This document shows, one piece after another, positions 27,501 through 36,065 of a DNA stretch of 59,775 nt. The stretch comes from an uncultured Oligoflexia bacterium. GTDB taxonomy: Bacteria > Bdellovibrionota > Bacteriovoracia > Bacteriovoracales > Bacteriovoracaceae. Made by a program: the position numbers and the translations under genes. Positions within the stretch are counted from its first letter, which is position 1, and each line of letters begins with the position of its first letter. Location of the stretch: the NCBI GenBank assembly GCA_950061135.1, contig CATLVU010000003.1:1-59775 (forward strand), read 5' to 3'. The notes under the pieces are model-generated. The model saw only the letters and a program-made list of their open reading frames with translations. It was not told the DNA's origin and searched no databases.

Positions 27501-28903
27501 ATATTCACAGTCCGGCCCTCTTCATCACAGTTACCTGAAATATTATAACTACTTACATTTGAAACTGTGATATCGCTTAAGGGATCTACTGACAACACTG
27601 GGGCAGTAATATCTTTTACTAAGCTTACAGGATCCGAGGTATTCGTATTACCTACAGAGTCCGAGATTGAAGCTGTTAAAACTAAAGTTGATTCAGGGTA
27701 TGAAATTACATCGACGGTGCCTGAAAAGTTAGTCCCGTCACAAACAAAACCAGAAGGTGAGATAGCCGCTACACTATCAACTTCGACACTTATAATTTCT
27801 CCAGCTTCAGAACAAGCTCCATCAATAGAGAAACTATTTGTGTTTGAAGTAATATTTATAAAACTTCCATCTAAAGGATTATTTATATTTATTGTTGGAA
27901 TTCCTACATCTTTTAAAACTTGTTGAGTTATAAAAGTACTATTTCCTGCTAAGTCTTGAAGCTGCGCAGTCACATTAAGGTTTCCATCAACTAAGGCCGA
28001 AGCATCAATACTGACTGAAAATAAACCTCCTGAACAAGTGGGATTAACAGAAATTGCCCCAAGGCCTAATTGAATATTTCTACCTTCCTCGTCACATGAA
28101 CCATTAATCACGTAACTAAGAACATTTGAAGAATCAATTGTGGGTAAAGCCCCAAAAGAAAGAACAGGAGAAACTGTATCTTTAAATGTCGAGATACTTT
28201 CTGTAACAGTTTCGTGTCCAACAAGGAAATCTACTGTGCTTGAATCTGAAACAGCTGTTAAATCAAATACATGATTCCAACTCGAGCCAGCACAAGTCGT
28301 AGTAGCACTAAGTTCTCCAGCATTAACATTAATACTCACATCACTCCCATTCACTGAACATGTTCCTGAGATTGAATAGTTATTAACATTTGAAAGGTTA
28401 ATCGCCTGAGGCAAGGCGTCTATTGTTAAAGATATTTCATCTGTTTCAACATACACATGCCTAGTATTTACTGTATCTAGCTCAAGCCCAACGGAGGAAG
28501 TCTTGGTACCTGAAGTAAAGGTTAATTCTCCTCCATTTAAAAGTATTTTATTCCCAAGTTCGATACCGTCTAAGTCCAAATCATTTAATACAACTTGATA
28601 TCTGAAGATAAGATTTTTAGTCCCTTCTCCACTGTAGTATTCTGCATACCTTTTTTGAGAACCGATTGTAATTTCAATTCTAGGAACACCCTTAACATTA
28701 ATCACTTTTGGGTGAGACAGTCGGATGTCTATGTTTTGTCCCAAGGTGTAAGTATTTGTAGCAGGAGGAACAACATCAAACTTATTGGGAACCTTTTTGT
28801 GGTTGATATAAAGCCCACCGCCCTCTCGAGACTCCTCTGAGCTCTCAAAATTACAGCTAATAAAAAATACAAAAAATGCTAATCTTAATATCCATAAACT
28901 CAT
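24596..28903 (-). CDS. Large surface lipoprotein with nine Cys-paired Ig-like repeats and a fibronectin III domain
   Basis: 1435 residues. Lipobox FFISC at about 15-18 ends the signal peptide. After an N-terminal cadherin-like segment come nine repeats of roughly 85-90 residues with the pattern Y-x-(V/I)-S-G-x-C-S-x-x-G, a second Cys about 30-35 residues later, then SxSDGxxxITAxxxDxxGN; the two Cys per repeat are probably a disulphide. A fibronectin III domain (AGPALTNSISLAWEV to LATQP) follows, then a 400-residue C-terminal region with YTAGRLGNG, IIGFPSSSM and AADQDETILYG that resembles no family I can name. Probably a cell-surface adhesin. A single 4.3-kb gene with no neighbours in its transcript. 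Confidence 0.82.
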   Translation of the reverse strand: MSLWILRLAFFVFFISCNFESSEESREGGGLYINHKKVPNKFDVVPPATNTYTLGQNIDIRLSHPKVINVKGVPRIEITIGSQKRYAEYYSGEGTKNLIFRYQVVLNDLDLDGIELGNKILLNGGELTFTSGTKTSSVGLELDTVNTRHVYVETDEISLTIDALPQAINLSNVNNYSISGTCSVNGSDVSINVNAGELSATTTCAGSSWNHVFDLTAVSDSSTVDFLVGHETVTESISTFKDTVSPVLSFGALPTIDSSNVLSYVINGSCDEEGRNIQLGLGAISVNPTCSGGLFSVSIDASALVDGNLNVTAQLQDLAGNSTFITQQVLKDVGIPTININNPLDGSFINITSNTNSFSIDGACSEAGEIISVEVDSVAAISPSGFVCDGTNFSGTVDVISYPESTLVLTASISDSVGNTNTSDPVSLVKDITAPVLSVDPLSDITVSNVSSYNISGNCDEEGRTVNIAVGTLTDTALCSASVFSTTINTAAISDGNVDITISITDQALNYSEIQTSISKDTLVPTISILSPIDNDFINISTDSNTYTVSGNCSEAGELVSILIDNVNAPSQNGFICDGTNFSGSIDTTSLTDGSFDLSASISDSGGNTAESVALTIVKDTVAPILSLNPLGNINLLNASVFSISGTCSEDTVVNIQAGPVSDSGSCISGSFNESVNLTSVLDGGVSIEVGLIDIAGNPSGDILDSTQKDASAPTVSITSYSNITNANVSSYDLIGECSDDGEQVSIEVGGLSILTSCILQTWSVTFSDLTSLLDGQVTIQAQHVDSFGNVNTATINVDKNTSLPVVEITNFSNIDSSNVQIYKVSGNCSENGQVVDAWIGNLQYLLNCSSGIWSTGFVDVSSLSDGNVLITADHSDGAGANATQASETVIKNLVNPTVVISSAPNITAINNLNYMVSGTCSESNQNVDISIDTISLTVNCSNGSWSTGLLDVSSIPEGTITITADHSDGVGNNAQQESLTVNVDLTGVTVSNLAAGPALTNSISLAWEVDLNGNTLDDYKIQYRISGSSTWLNFDDGISSDLNSSVTNLNAGTEYEFRVSAQYNSTSFGPWSNISALATQPDSPLFSENTAMNVGGATSSRVVALEDSTNITLNGAALVTLNKGETHVFNSSQFDVISADGPIYTAGRLGNGSNTSKINITWSPTSWAGKSFSFNSIRNNPQNLFVYAIENAVVEVKQGNTVLDSVSVNAGSGASLSWSVYGSYQVNSTGTILAFHYSGSGNTRVDPKPLLPSANKIIGFPSSSMTLTADIDATNYTYVHSNSRFGINSLNNEDAINILPQGTSSLFQSESLVISADRKISGASYADSNGNCASIFLPTNLMKKKYAINSSADFVAFASLQAGTIQVLDSNDNVVDTLNLTRSGGDANAPYRARRGTSSAGLRFISTVPMAGWYQPDTDTGAADQDETILYGAD

Positions 28904-28995
28904 AGTTAATTGATCGGATAAAGCTTTTGAATATTAATGATTTTCTTAATACTTTTAAGGATAAATAAACAATTCTTGTATTTACAACAACTTAT

Positions 28996-29286
28996 CTATA
29001 TATAATCCACCCAAGCATAAGACTCTGAAGTTTGATCAAAATAAGAATCATCGATAACAAACTCAATTAGATTTTCTCTTTCTGAACTTGTTGTATTTTG
29101 GATAGGTAATACTAAAACCACCAATACAATCGCTAAAGCAAGAGGAATTAGCATCACGGGAAGACTTTTAAAACTCCATTTTTTGTTTCTATTCATTTTA
29201 TTAATAATACTATTCCACTCATTGCTTGGTTTAACGGGAGTACTATGATCTTTATTTAAAATTTCTTTCAATTTAATATCATTCAT
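28996..29286 (-). CDS. Small membrane protein, putative anti-sigma factor
   Basis: 96 residues from the ATG at 29286 (an in-frame ATG at 29298 is alternative). N-terminal soluble part (about 1-43), one membrane helix (LPVMLIPLALAIVLVVLVLP, about 43-62) and a short outer tail. It overlaps the sigma gene end by 8 bases, as is usual for ECF sigma/anti-sigma pairs. No zinc-binding HxxxCxxC is seen, so it would be a non-zinc anti-sigma factor (CnrY/RskA-like size). Function is inferred from position and topology. Confidence 0.6.
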   Translation of the reverse strand: MNDIKLKEILNKDHSTPVKPSNEWNSIINKMNRNKKWSFKSLPVMLIPLALAIVLVVLVLPIQNTTSSERENLIEFVIDDSYFDQTSESYAWVDYI

Positions 29287-29806
29287 TTTTAATCCCATTT
29301 TTATTTAGAAAGTTTACAAATTTATCTCGGCCACTATGGATTCTTGACTTCGCAGTTCCCTCTGGTATTTCAATTAATTTAGAAATTTCCGGTACCGTAT
29401 ACTCAAACTTAAAAAATAGTATAAACACTTCTCGTTCTTTTACTGTTAATAATAATAAACCGCGACTAATCATATCACGATACTCATACTGATTGTCTTC
29501 TGGACTTTTCATAGTATCTTCAAAAGTCTTGAACTGCTTATTCTTTTTTAAAAAGTCATAAGTGACATTTGTTGCAATTTTATAAATCCATGTTTTAAAA
29601 GATGAATTATTTTGAAATCGTTCAAACGACTTCCATCCTTTTAGATAAGTCTCTTGAACTAAATCATTCGCTACTTCAGAACGAACCATCCAGTAAATAT
29701 AACTTCGTATAAAGCCTTCTGTTTCAATATAATGTTTCTGGAAACTCTCAAGTAAACTCTCTTGATCTTTTCCTGAGAGTCCCAAAACACTTAATACTTT
29801 TTGCAC
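29279..29806 (-). CDS. ECF RNA polymerase sigma factor
   Basis: 175 residues from GTG at 29806 (GAGAG 9 bases upstream; a TTG two codons earlier is less well placed). Region 2 (VRSEVANDLVQETYLKGW then FKTWIYKIATNVTYDFL) and region 4 (LTVKEREVFILFF, EISKLIEIPEGTAKSRIHSG) are typical of group-4 sigma-70 factors. It lies between a Spy/CnrX-like periplasmic protein and a putative anti-sigma factor, which suggests envelope or metal stress control. Confidence 0.92.
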   Translation of the reverse strand: MQKVLSVLGLSGKDQESLLESFQKHYIETEGFIRSYIYWMVRSEVANDLVQETYLKGWKSFERFQNNSSFKTWIYKIATNVTYDFLKKNKQFKTFEDTMKSPEDNQYEYRDMISRGLLLLTVKEREVFILFFKFEYTVPEISKLIEIPEGTAKSRIHSGRDKFVNFLNKNGIKNE

Positions 29807-29812
29807 TATCAA

Positions 29813-30238
29813 TTACTCTCTGTGTTTTTTAAATTGCTTTCTAAAGTCTTTTTTTCTTAATTCGATAAATTTTTCTCTTTGCTCTTTTGTTAATAGGTTT
29901 TTCATAAATATCATTTTTTCTAAACGATGATCTACCTTTGAGCCCTTCGCGCTTTGAATTTCAGAGTGTATCGCTTTCAATTCATCATCAGGAGCATTAC
30001 TAATAAAAGCATTAGCCATCTTTTGCATTAACTCTTTCATTTTTCCTTTTTCAGGCTTTTCTTTCTCTTTTCTACTTTTTCTAAATTCTTTTAACTTCGC
30101 TATTTGTTCTTCACTTAATTCCAATTGCTCAAACATTTTTTTCATCATGCCTCTTTTCTCTGCTCCCCGAGCTTGAGCAAATCCACTAGTAAATAAAAAC
30201 CCTGTAATAACAAATACTCCTACAATACTTTTTTTCAT
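29813..30238 (-). CDS. Spy/CpxP-like periplasmic protein (possible metal sensor)
   Basis: 141 residues from the ATG at 30238 (AAGGA upstream), in preference to an ATG 24 bases earlier, because a signal peptide (MKKSIVGVFVITGFLFTSGFAQA) follows directly. The mature protein is basic and fully helical with two LTxxQ-type motifs (LELSEEQIAKLKEFRK and LLTKEQREKFIELRKK). Spy is a periplasmic chaperone; CnrX relatives sense Ni/Co for an ECF factor. It ends just before the sigma gene, fitting a CnrX-like sensor, which is inferred. Confidence 0.75.
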   Translation of the reverse strand: MKKSIVGVFVITGFLFTSGFAQARGAEKRGMMKKMFEQLELSEEQIAKLKEFRKSRKEKEKPEKGKMKELMQKMANAFISNAPDDELKAIHSEIQSAKGSKVDHRLEKMIFMKNLLTKEQREKFIELRKKDFRKQFKKHRE

Positions 30239-30332
30239 AATTCGTTCCTTTTTTGATTTCATACTTATTAGACTTTAATGACACTTGTTTCGTTCAAAAA
30301 AAGTTTTTAAAAAGCAGTTTTTTCTTATATTT

Positions 30333-31850
30333 TTAAGGAGTTACAACTGGATCATTTGATACTAATAAAGAATCTTCTATTTTTTCTTTAAAGCAATTAA
30401 TTGCGATATCAATATCACCTTTTGATTTTGTAACGATAAGAACTCTATCATTTGGAATGAACTTTGTAGCACCATCCGGAATAACAAACGAACCTTCACG
30501 CTTAATAAACAAAACTAAGCATCCACTTGGTAGATTTAAGTCAACTACTCTATTATCAATAGCAAAATCCGTCTCTTCAATTACAAATTCCCGAATCCCA
30601 TTCTTGGTTTTTTCAAGTACCTCAAAATCTATTGGAAAGTTAGGATCTTCAATTGCTTCAAAAAGCAGTCCTAGTTTTTTAGCAACAGGTTTTAAAGTTA
30701 CACCTTGAACAATCGCAGAAACGATCACTACAAAGAAAACAATATCAAATAAGATGAAAGCCCTATCACCCATTTTTACAGCAGCTAAACTTGCAAACAC
30801 AATCGGAGTTGCACCCTTTAACCCGGCCCAGGAAATAAATACTTTTTCTTTTAAGTTAAATTTACTGAAAGCTAAGCAAATAAAAATTGTCAGTGGCCGT
30901 GCTACTAAAATTAAAAGAGTTGCAATAATTAAACCCTCTGGAGCGATTTTTAGAAGTCGACTCGGAAAAACCAACATACCTAACATTACAAATAAGCCAA
31001 TTTGAGAAAGCCACGATATTCCATCGTAAAAACTATATAAAAAAGTTTTGTGTAATATTTTTCGACTACTAATCAAGAGTCCGAATACATAAACGGCCAA
31101 AAACCCATTTCCGTGTAGATAAGTTGCTAATGAGTAATTCAAAAATAAAAATGATAAGGTCAAAGCAGGATAAAGCCCAATAAACTCGAGGTTTATAATA
31201 TTATTCAAACTGATAAAAGCTTTGGCCATAAACCAACCAATCGCAAGGCCAACAATAGGATTTAATAACAATTCTAATGATATATATCCAATATCAGCGA
31301 CACCACTCTCCATAAGCCCTAAAAGGATTGTTACTAGAAAGTAGGCCATAGGATCATTGCTTCCTGATTCAAACTTAAGAATATTTTTTGTAGATGCTGT
31401 GACTTGCGCCTTCTTATCCTTAAACGCCGAAAAAACTGCTGCTGCATCTGTAGCGGACAATATGGCACCTAAGAGCAAGGATTCCATTAACCCTATTTTT
31501 AAAATTATGTGTACAAATCCTCCGACTATACCTGTTGTCAGTAAAATGCCGAGAGAAGACAAGACAATCCCCCGATTGAGATTCTCCTTGATGTCTTTTA
31601 AATCTGTTTCTATTCCCCCTGAAAAAATAATTAAGCAAAGTGCAATTAAACTTAAAGAGTGAGTTAATTCATAATTTTCAAAATGAATACCCATAACGCC
31701 TTCACTGCCAGCGAGAATTCCTATAAACAAAAATATGATCAAAATAGGTAAACCAAATCTACCTGACGACTTACTAAGTAGAACACTCAATAATAAAATT
31801 ACTGAACCTGAGAATAAAAAATTATTTAATAGTATCTCCACCTTTAACAA
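30333..31850 (-). CDS. K+/H+ antiporter, CPA1 family (CvrA/NhaP2-like)
   Basis: 505 residues. About 12 hydrophobic segments in the first 390 residues with LGAILSATDAAAVFSAF, FESGSNDPMAYFLV and SWAGLKGATPIVFASL, the ND and motif residues of Na+(K+)/H+ exchangers. The C-terminal 110 residues are an RCK_C/TrkA-C-like domain (IDNRVVDLNLPSGCLVLFI, RVLIVTK) that binds nucleotides or ions. It overlaps the end of the upstream beta-helix gene by 7 bases. Role: ion and pH homeostasis in the inner membrane. Confidence 0.85.
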   Translation of the reverse strand: MLKVEILLNNFLFSGSVILLLSVLLSKSSGRFGLPILIIFLFIGILAGSEGVMGIHFENYELTHSLSLIALCLIIFSGGIETDLKDIKENLNRGIVLSSLGILLTTGIVGGFVHIILKIGLMESLLLGAILSATDAAAVFSAFKDKKAQVTASTKNILKFESGSNDPMAYFLVTILLGLMESGVADIGYISLELLLNPIVGLAIGWFMAKAFISLNNIINLEFIGLYPALTLSFLFLNYSLATYLHGNGFLAVYVFGLLISSRKILHKTFLYSFYDGISWLSQIGLFVMLGMLVFPSRLLKIAPEGLIIATLLILVARPLTIFICLAFSKFNLKEKVFISWAGLKGATPIVFASLAAVKMGDRAFILFDIVFFVVIVSAIVQGVTLKPVAKKLGLLFEAIEDPNFPIDFEVLEKTKNGIREFVIEETDFAIDNRVVDLNLPSGCLVLFIKREGSFVIPDGATKFIPNDRVLIVTKSKGDIDIAINCFKEKIEDSLLVSNDPVVTP

Positions 31851-33193
31851 GAACCTATATCTGTATTATTTACGTGTTCATCCATGTCACTAGGATTGAA
31901 AATAACATTAGTTGATAAATCATTTAATATTGAAGTATAAGTTGCGCCTGCACTAGAGCTTTCATTACAAAAATATGTTTCTGAATCAACAACTAAAGTA
32001 TTTGTGCTTGCCATACTCTCAACCACAATAGCAGGACCATCAAAGTTTACACTACCACCTCTTTTAACGACAGTTCTAGATAAGTTAATATCAGCTATTC
32101 CGGCTGCATTTTTTACAAGAAAAGCTGCTCCACCATTCGAAATAACTTGGGAGTCCGTTAAGTTAATTTGATGCGAGTTTGTTCCCTCATTTATAAATGT
32201 TTCAAGAACTCCTGGATTACTACCATTCGGAGGATTTATTTTGTTACCTATAAAAACAGAATTAGAAGCATTGAATACATATGTACTTGTAGAGTTCTTC
32301 CAAAAATACACAGCATTATATCCACTTTGAATTTCAGAATCATAGATATTAATATTTGAGTTTTGAGTATAAATTCCCTCTCCTGAACCTGTATCAGTCA
32401 GGTTAATATTAACACTTCTAATATTAACTAAATTTCCATTGGTAGAAGTCTTTATTCCCGCTGATGCACTTCCTGTTAAATCAATTTCAACGTCTTCAAT
32501 ATCAACATCCGTACCCGTAATATTAAAAGCTATTTGTTGAACTTGGTTTCCAGTAACTTTAAGCCCTATGTAGTCGATATTTCCTCTAGATACATCATCA
32601 AAGATTGAGTCAGTGGCCTTAGCAGAACTGAATGTAGCAACATCTCCTTGTCTTGCTATAACAGTAATATTCGGAAAAGCAAAAGAGATAGGACTATCTG
32701 CTCCAGCGTTACTAATCTGAACACCATCTCCAATACATGCGACAGTTGGGTCAGAAAAAGTTCTTCCATAAAATGCCGCGAAAGACTCGTTAGCAGTGAC
32801 CTCAAATGTACAAGTTAAAAAACTGATATTTGGCAGCTCTGTAGAGGGGGTAAAAGTAGTAGAAAATATGTTACCGTTATCTCCTCTATACTCAACTATA
32901 TGCTCAGTATTATAATCAGCTACCTCCCAGACATATCCATCACCACATTCAACAAAATTTTGCGCATCATCACTAGAACACCACAGCTCTCCGAAGGGCA
33001 GAAAGTTGAAATTGACAGTCCGAATTAAACTCTCATCACTAATATATTTTGTTCGTTTTTGTTCAGGAAAATTAACTTCAATAAAGGGTTCTGAATTAGG
33101 ATTGTAAAAAAACTCTTCCGATATGTTGTCCTCGTTACCAAAAAACTTAATTACATTACACCCCATTAAAAAGAATAAAATTAAAACTTTCAT
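31844..33193 (-). CDS. Lipoprotein with right-handed beta-helix repeats
   Basis: 449 residues. Signal peptide and lipobox FLMGC (Cys 11). After about 150 residues the protein shows short beta-strand repeats (IEDVEIDLTGSASAG, INIYDSEIQSGYNAVYFW, INLTDSQVISNGGAAFLV, INLSRTVVKRGGSV) like pectate-lyase-type parallel beta-helices. Cysteines occur near the N-terminal part and at the very end (IGSC). It is predicted to be anchored to the outer membrane and surface-exposed; no catalytic site seen. The stop overlaps the antiporter start. Confidence 0.65.
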   Translation of the reverse strand: MKVLILFFLMGCNVIKFFGNEDNISEEFFYNPNSEPFIEVNFPEQKRTKYISDESLIRTVNFNFLPFGELWCSSDDAQNFVECGDGYVWEVADYNTEHIVEYRGDNGNIFSTTFTPSTELPNISFLTCTFEVTANESFAAFYGRTFSDPTVACIGDGVQISNAGADSPISFAFPNITVIARQGDVATFSSAKATDSIFDDVSRGNIDYIGLKVTGNQVQQIAFNITGTDVDIEDVEIDLTGSASAGIKTSTNGNLVNIRSVNINLTDTGSGEGIYTQNSNINIYDSEIQSGYNAVYFWKNSTSTYVFNASNSVFIGNKINPPNGSNPGVLETFINEGTNSHQINLTDSQVISNGGAAFLVKNAAGIADINLSRTVVKRGGSVNFDGPAIVVESMASTNTLVVDSETYFCNESSSAGATYTSILNDLSTNVIFNPSDMDEHVNNTDIGSC

Positions 33194-33253
33194 TTAAATC
33201 CTTCCATCCTATCTAGTCATGACAATTGAAGTTAAAAAACATAGTATAGCACA

Positions 33254-34993
33254 ATGTATAGATTGCGTCCCTATCAACAAGAAGCAGTTGATAAAACTTT
33301 AAACTATTTTAGAAAAAAACGCGAGCCTGCAGTTATTGTTTTGCCAACAGGAGCAGGCAAAAGCTTAGTTATCGCAGAATTGGCAAAGATTGCAAGAGGA
33401 AGAGTTTTGGTTTTGGCCCATGTCAAAGAGCTTGTTGAGCAAAATCATGGGAAATATACAAGTTATCAACTAGAGGCTGGCATTTATTCTGCAGGGCTAA
33501 ATAAAAAAGATTCTAGTCAAAAGGTGATTTTCGGAAGCATTCAATCTGTTGCCAGAGCAGATGATTCATTTTTTGATGATTTCAACCTCGTCATAATAGA
33601 TGAATGTCACAGAATTAGCGAGGATAAAGAAACGCAATACGCTTTGGTTATTGAAAAACTAAAGACAAAAAATCAAGGCCTATGCATTTTAGGATTGACG
33701 GCGACACCCTATCGTCTAGGACTGGGGTGGATTTATGAATACAACCATTTGGGAGAGATGAAAACTCAGGAAAAAAGATTTTTTAAACAATGTGTTTTTG
33801 AACTACCAATTTCCTATATGATTCAAAAGAAATATCTTACAACACCTGTCAAAGTAGATATTCCTGTGACTTGTTATGATTTTTCAGATTTAAGCCAAAA
33901 AGGAAAAATGTATACAACACGAGAAGTTGAAGACCTTTTAAAAAAACAAAAAAGACTCACTCCTCTTATAATTAAAAATGTTGTTGATATCACTGAAAGT
34001 TATGGACGCAAAGGAGTCATGATTTTTAGTAGTACTGTAAAACATGCAGAAGAAATTTTGTCTTATCTACCTGATGGTGAAGCTAAAATTATTTTGGGAG
34101 ACACAGATATTTCTGATCGAGATAATATTATTCAAGACTTTAAAGATAAAAAATTCAAATATCTTGTTAATGTATCAGTTTTAACGACAGGTTTTGATGC
34201 CCCACACGTAGATGTTATTGCGATTTTACGTCCAACAGAGTCTGTGAGTTTATATCAGCAAATTATTGGACGAGGCCTACGTTTAGATCCAGGAAAAACA
34301 GATTGCTTTGTTCTAGACTACACTGGAGTTGGACATGATATTTACTCACCTGAAATATGTGATAAAAAGCCCAAAGAGGAATCTGTTCCCGTGTTAGTTC
34401 AATGTCCTAAATGTGGCTTTGATAACCACTTTTGGGGTCAGACAGACTTTGAAGGAAATATGACTGAACACTATGGGCGTAAATGTAGAGGGGCGACACA
34501 TGATGCCCATACTTTTGAAATCACTCCATGTGGCTACCGCTTTAGATTTAAGTTATGCTCTCAATGTGGAACTGAAAATGATATTACTGCTCGAGAGTGT
34601 GAAAAATGTAAAGCCGTATTGATTGATGCTGACTCAAAATTAAAGCAAGCCAAACTCTCAAAAAATGCACATGTCTTAAAACCTGATACAATAGAAATCA
34701 GCGAACGTTCTGACAAAAGTGGAAATTCTTTTTTAGAGATCAAATATTATGATTACGATGCTCAGTATTTAAGTGAAATTCATTATTTAAATAATCCAAC
34801 AAGCCTTAAAAAATTTAATATCAATTTTTTACGATCACATATGAAACGTCCAGAGCTAGGGATAGAGATAACAGGCCCTGAAGATGTTATCAGGATTCAA
34901 CCACTTCTTCGTCAGCCCTCTTTTGTAATTGCTCGAAAACAAGGAAAGTTCTGGAAAATAACTGAAAAGATTTTTACTGAAGAGCTCATTTAA
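33254..34993 (+). CDS. radD: RadD-type DNA helicase/ATPase (SF2)
   Basis: 579 residues. Motif [10 protein letters not shown], Ia [59 protein letters not shown]. The C-terminus carries Cys pairs ([35 protein letters not shown]) as zinc ribbons. Order and C-terminal zinc regions match RadD/YejH, which acts in repair after double-strand breaks. Single gene on the + strand. Confidence 0.88.
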   Translation: MYRLRPYQQEAVDKTLNYFRKKREPAVIVLPTGAGKSLVIAELAKIARGRVLVLAHVKELVEQNHGKYTSYQLEAGIYSAGLNKKDSSQKVIFGSIQSVARADDSFFDDFNLVIIDECHRISEDKETQYALVIEKLKTKNQGLCILGLTATPYRLGLGWIYEYNHLGEMKTQEKRFFKQCVFELPISYMIQKKYLTTPVKVDIPVTCYDFSDLSQKGKMYTTREVEDLLKKQKRLTPLIIKNVVDITESYGRKGVMIFSSTVKHAEEILSYLPDGEAKIILGDTDISDRDNIIQDFKDKKFKYLVNVSVLTTGFDAPHVDVIAILRPTESVSLYQQIIGRGLRLDPGKTDCFVLDYTGVGHDIYSPEICDKKPKEESVPVLVQCPKCGFDNHFWGQTDFEGNMTEHYGRKCRGATHDAHTFEITPCGYRFRFKLCSQCGTENDITARECEKCKAVLIDADSKLKQAKLSKNAHVLKPDTIEISERSDKSGNSFLEIKYYDYDAQYLSEIHYLNNPTSLKKFNINFLRSHMKRPELGIEITGPEDVIRIQPLLRQPSFVIARKQGKFWKITEKIFTEELI

Positions 34994-35250
34994 AAACTAG
35001 TAACCAATAAAATAAAAACCACCATACTCAAACAAATACTCAATCTTTCACAGTATCTGGCCCATTGTCTTTTATGATTTTTTTCTAAGTAAATATTTAT
35101 TACCGCTAGTATAGGTATAAAATAAATAGATAGATTCCATAAATGAACAAGAACCTTGCTTGTTATTTCGCCACTACTCGTCTGACCTATAAAAAAAGAT
35201 GATAAAAATAATAATAAATAAGCGCAGACATGAACTCTTATAGCCTTCAT
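34990..35250 (-). CDS. Small membrane protein
   Basis: 86 residues with about three hydrophobic segments ([40 protein letters not shown]). Not recognised. Its end overlaps the stop of the RadD gene by 4 bases on the opposite strand, and its start is 1 base past the end of the metalloprotease gene at 35251, so it is read after that gene or from its own promoter. Confidence 0.4.
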   Translation of the reverse strand: MKAIRVHVCAYLLLFLSSFFIGQTSSGEITSKVLVHLWNLSIYFIPILAVINIYLEKNHKRQWARYCERLSICLSMVVFILLVTSF

Positions 35251-36024
35251 CTAGTCAATATTATAACGATACATTTTCGCTACCGTTATCTTATCTAACT
35301 CACTCATTCCTTCCCTGTTTACAGGATACAAAGTACCATCTCTTCTTGTGATTGTTGGTTTGCTTACATCATTAGCAAAGCTATATGGTCCATAAAGCAT
35401 TATCGAATCAAAATCAAATTCAGTATAACTTCGAGTGTAAAAAAACAGACGTCTAAAATTATGTTGCTGCCCTTTTTTAATATTATTCCAATGAATTTTT
35501 ACATAATTATTTCTATCCCAACGTGTTTGCTCATGACGTAAACCAATTGCATGTAATATTTCATGAACAATACTACCTTTAGAACACCAGTCAGGAACTC
35601 GAATGTATTGCTTTCCCCAACGCCTTCCTATAAAAGAGTTACATCCCCCATCTTTCCCATTATATTTAAAGTAAACATAGTCCCTATGTCTGTCTCTTGG
35701 AATCATTTTAATCTTTGTATTGGCCATAATATGCTTAACTGCCCACTCAATTCTCCACTTATTAGGCATATTAGGATCAATCACATAAGGTATTGTTCGA
35801 TTCGGCCATTTACGAAACCAAAGCCATTTACCAGCACCTTGTATGGTTAATTCATTTTCAGTTTCTTTAGGATCAATTTCAATATCACCCTCCATGATTG
35901 GCACATTATCTTTAATCTCATATTCAACTTTTAATGCACCTTCAGGACTACTGATAAACCCGGTATGAATCTGATTTGCAAATGAATATTGAGTAAAACT
36001 GACAAGTATCAATAAAAATTTCAT
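35251..36024 (-). CDS. Secreted astacin-family (M12A) metalloprotease
   Basis: 257 residues, signal peptide (MKFLLILVSFTQYSFA). Landmarks: NRTIPYVID at the start of the domain, GGCNSFIGRRWG, zinc motif HEILHAIGLRHEQTRWDR near 153, and the Met-turn SIMLYGPYSFA. The short propeptide (about 20-60) would block zinc until cleavage. All zinc and catalytic residues (three His, Glu) are present. Astacins are secreted endopeptidases; in this organism perhaps for prey digestion, an inference. Confidence 0.88.
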   Translation of the reverse strand: MKFLLILVSFTQYSFANQIHTGFISSPEGALKVEYEIKDNVPIMEGDIEIDPKETENELTIQGAGKWLWFRKWPNRTIPYVIDPNMPNKWRIEWAVKHIMANTKIKMIPRDRHRDYVYFKYNGKDGGCNSFIGRRWGKQYIRVPDWCSKGSIVHEILHAIGLRHEQTRWDRNNYVKIHWNNIKKGQQHNFRRLFFYTRSYTEFDFDSIMLYGPYSFANDVSKPTITRRDGTLYPVNREGMSELDKITVAKMYRYNID

Positions 36025-36065
36025 AACTATCCTTTTAAAAACAGTATAAAATTTTATTTATAATT

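Noticed and set aside
26811-27926. Plus-strand frames opposite the Ig-repeat lipoprotein
   Set aside because: They are antisense shadows of a repetitive coding sequence; they have no ribosome sites and low-complexity Ser/Thr/Pro sequence.
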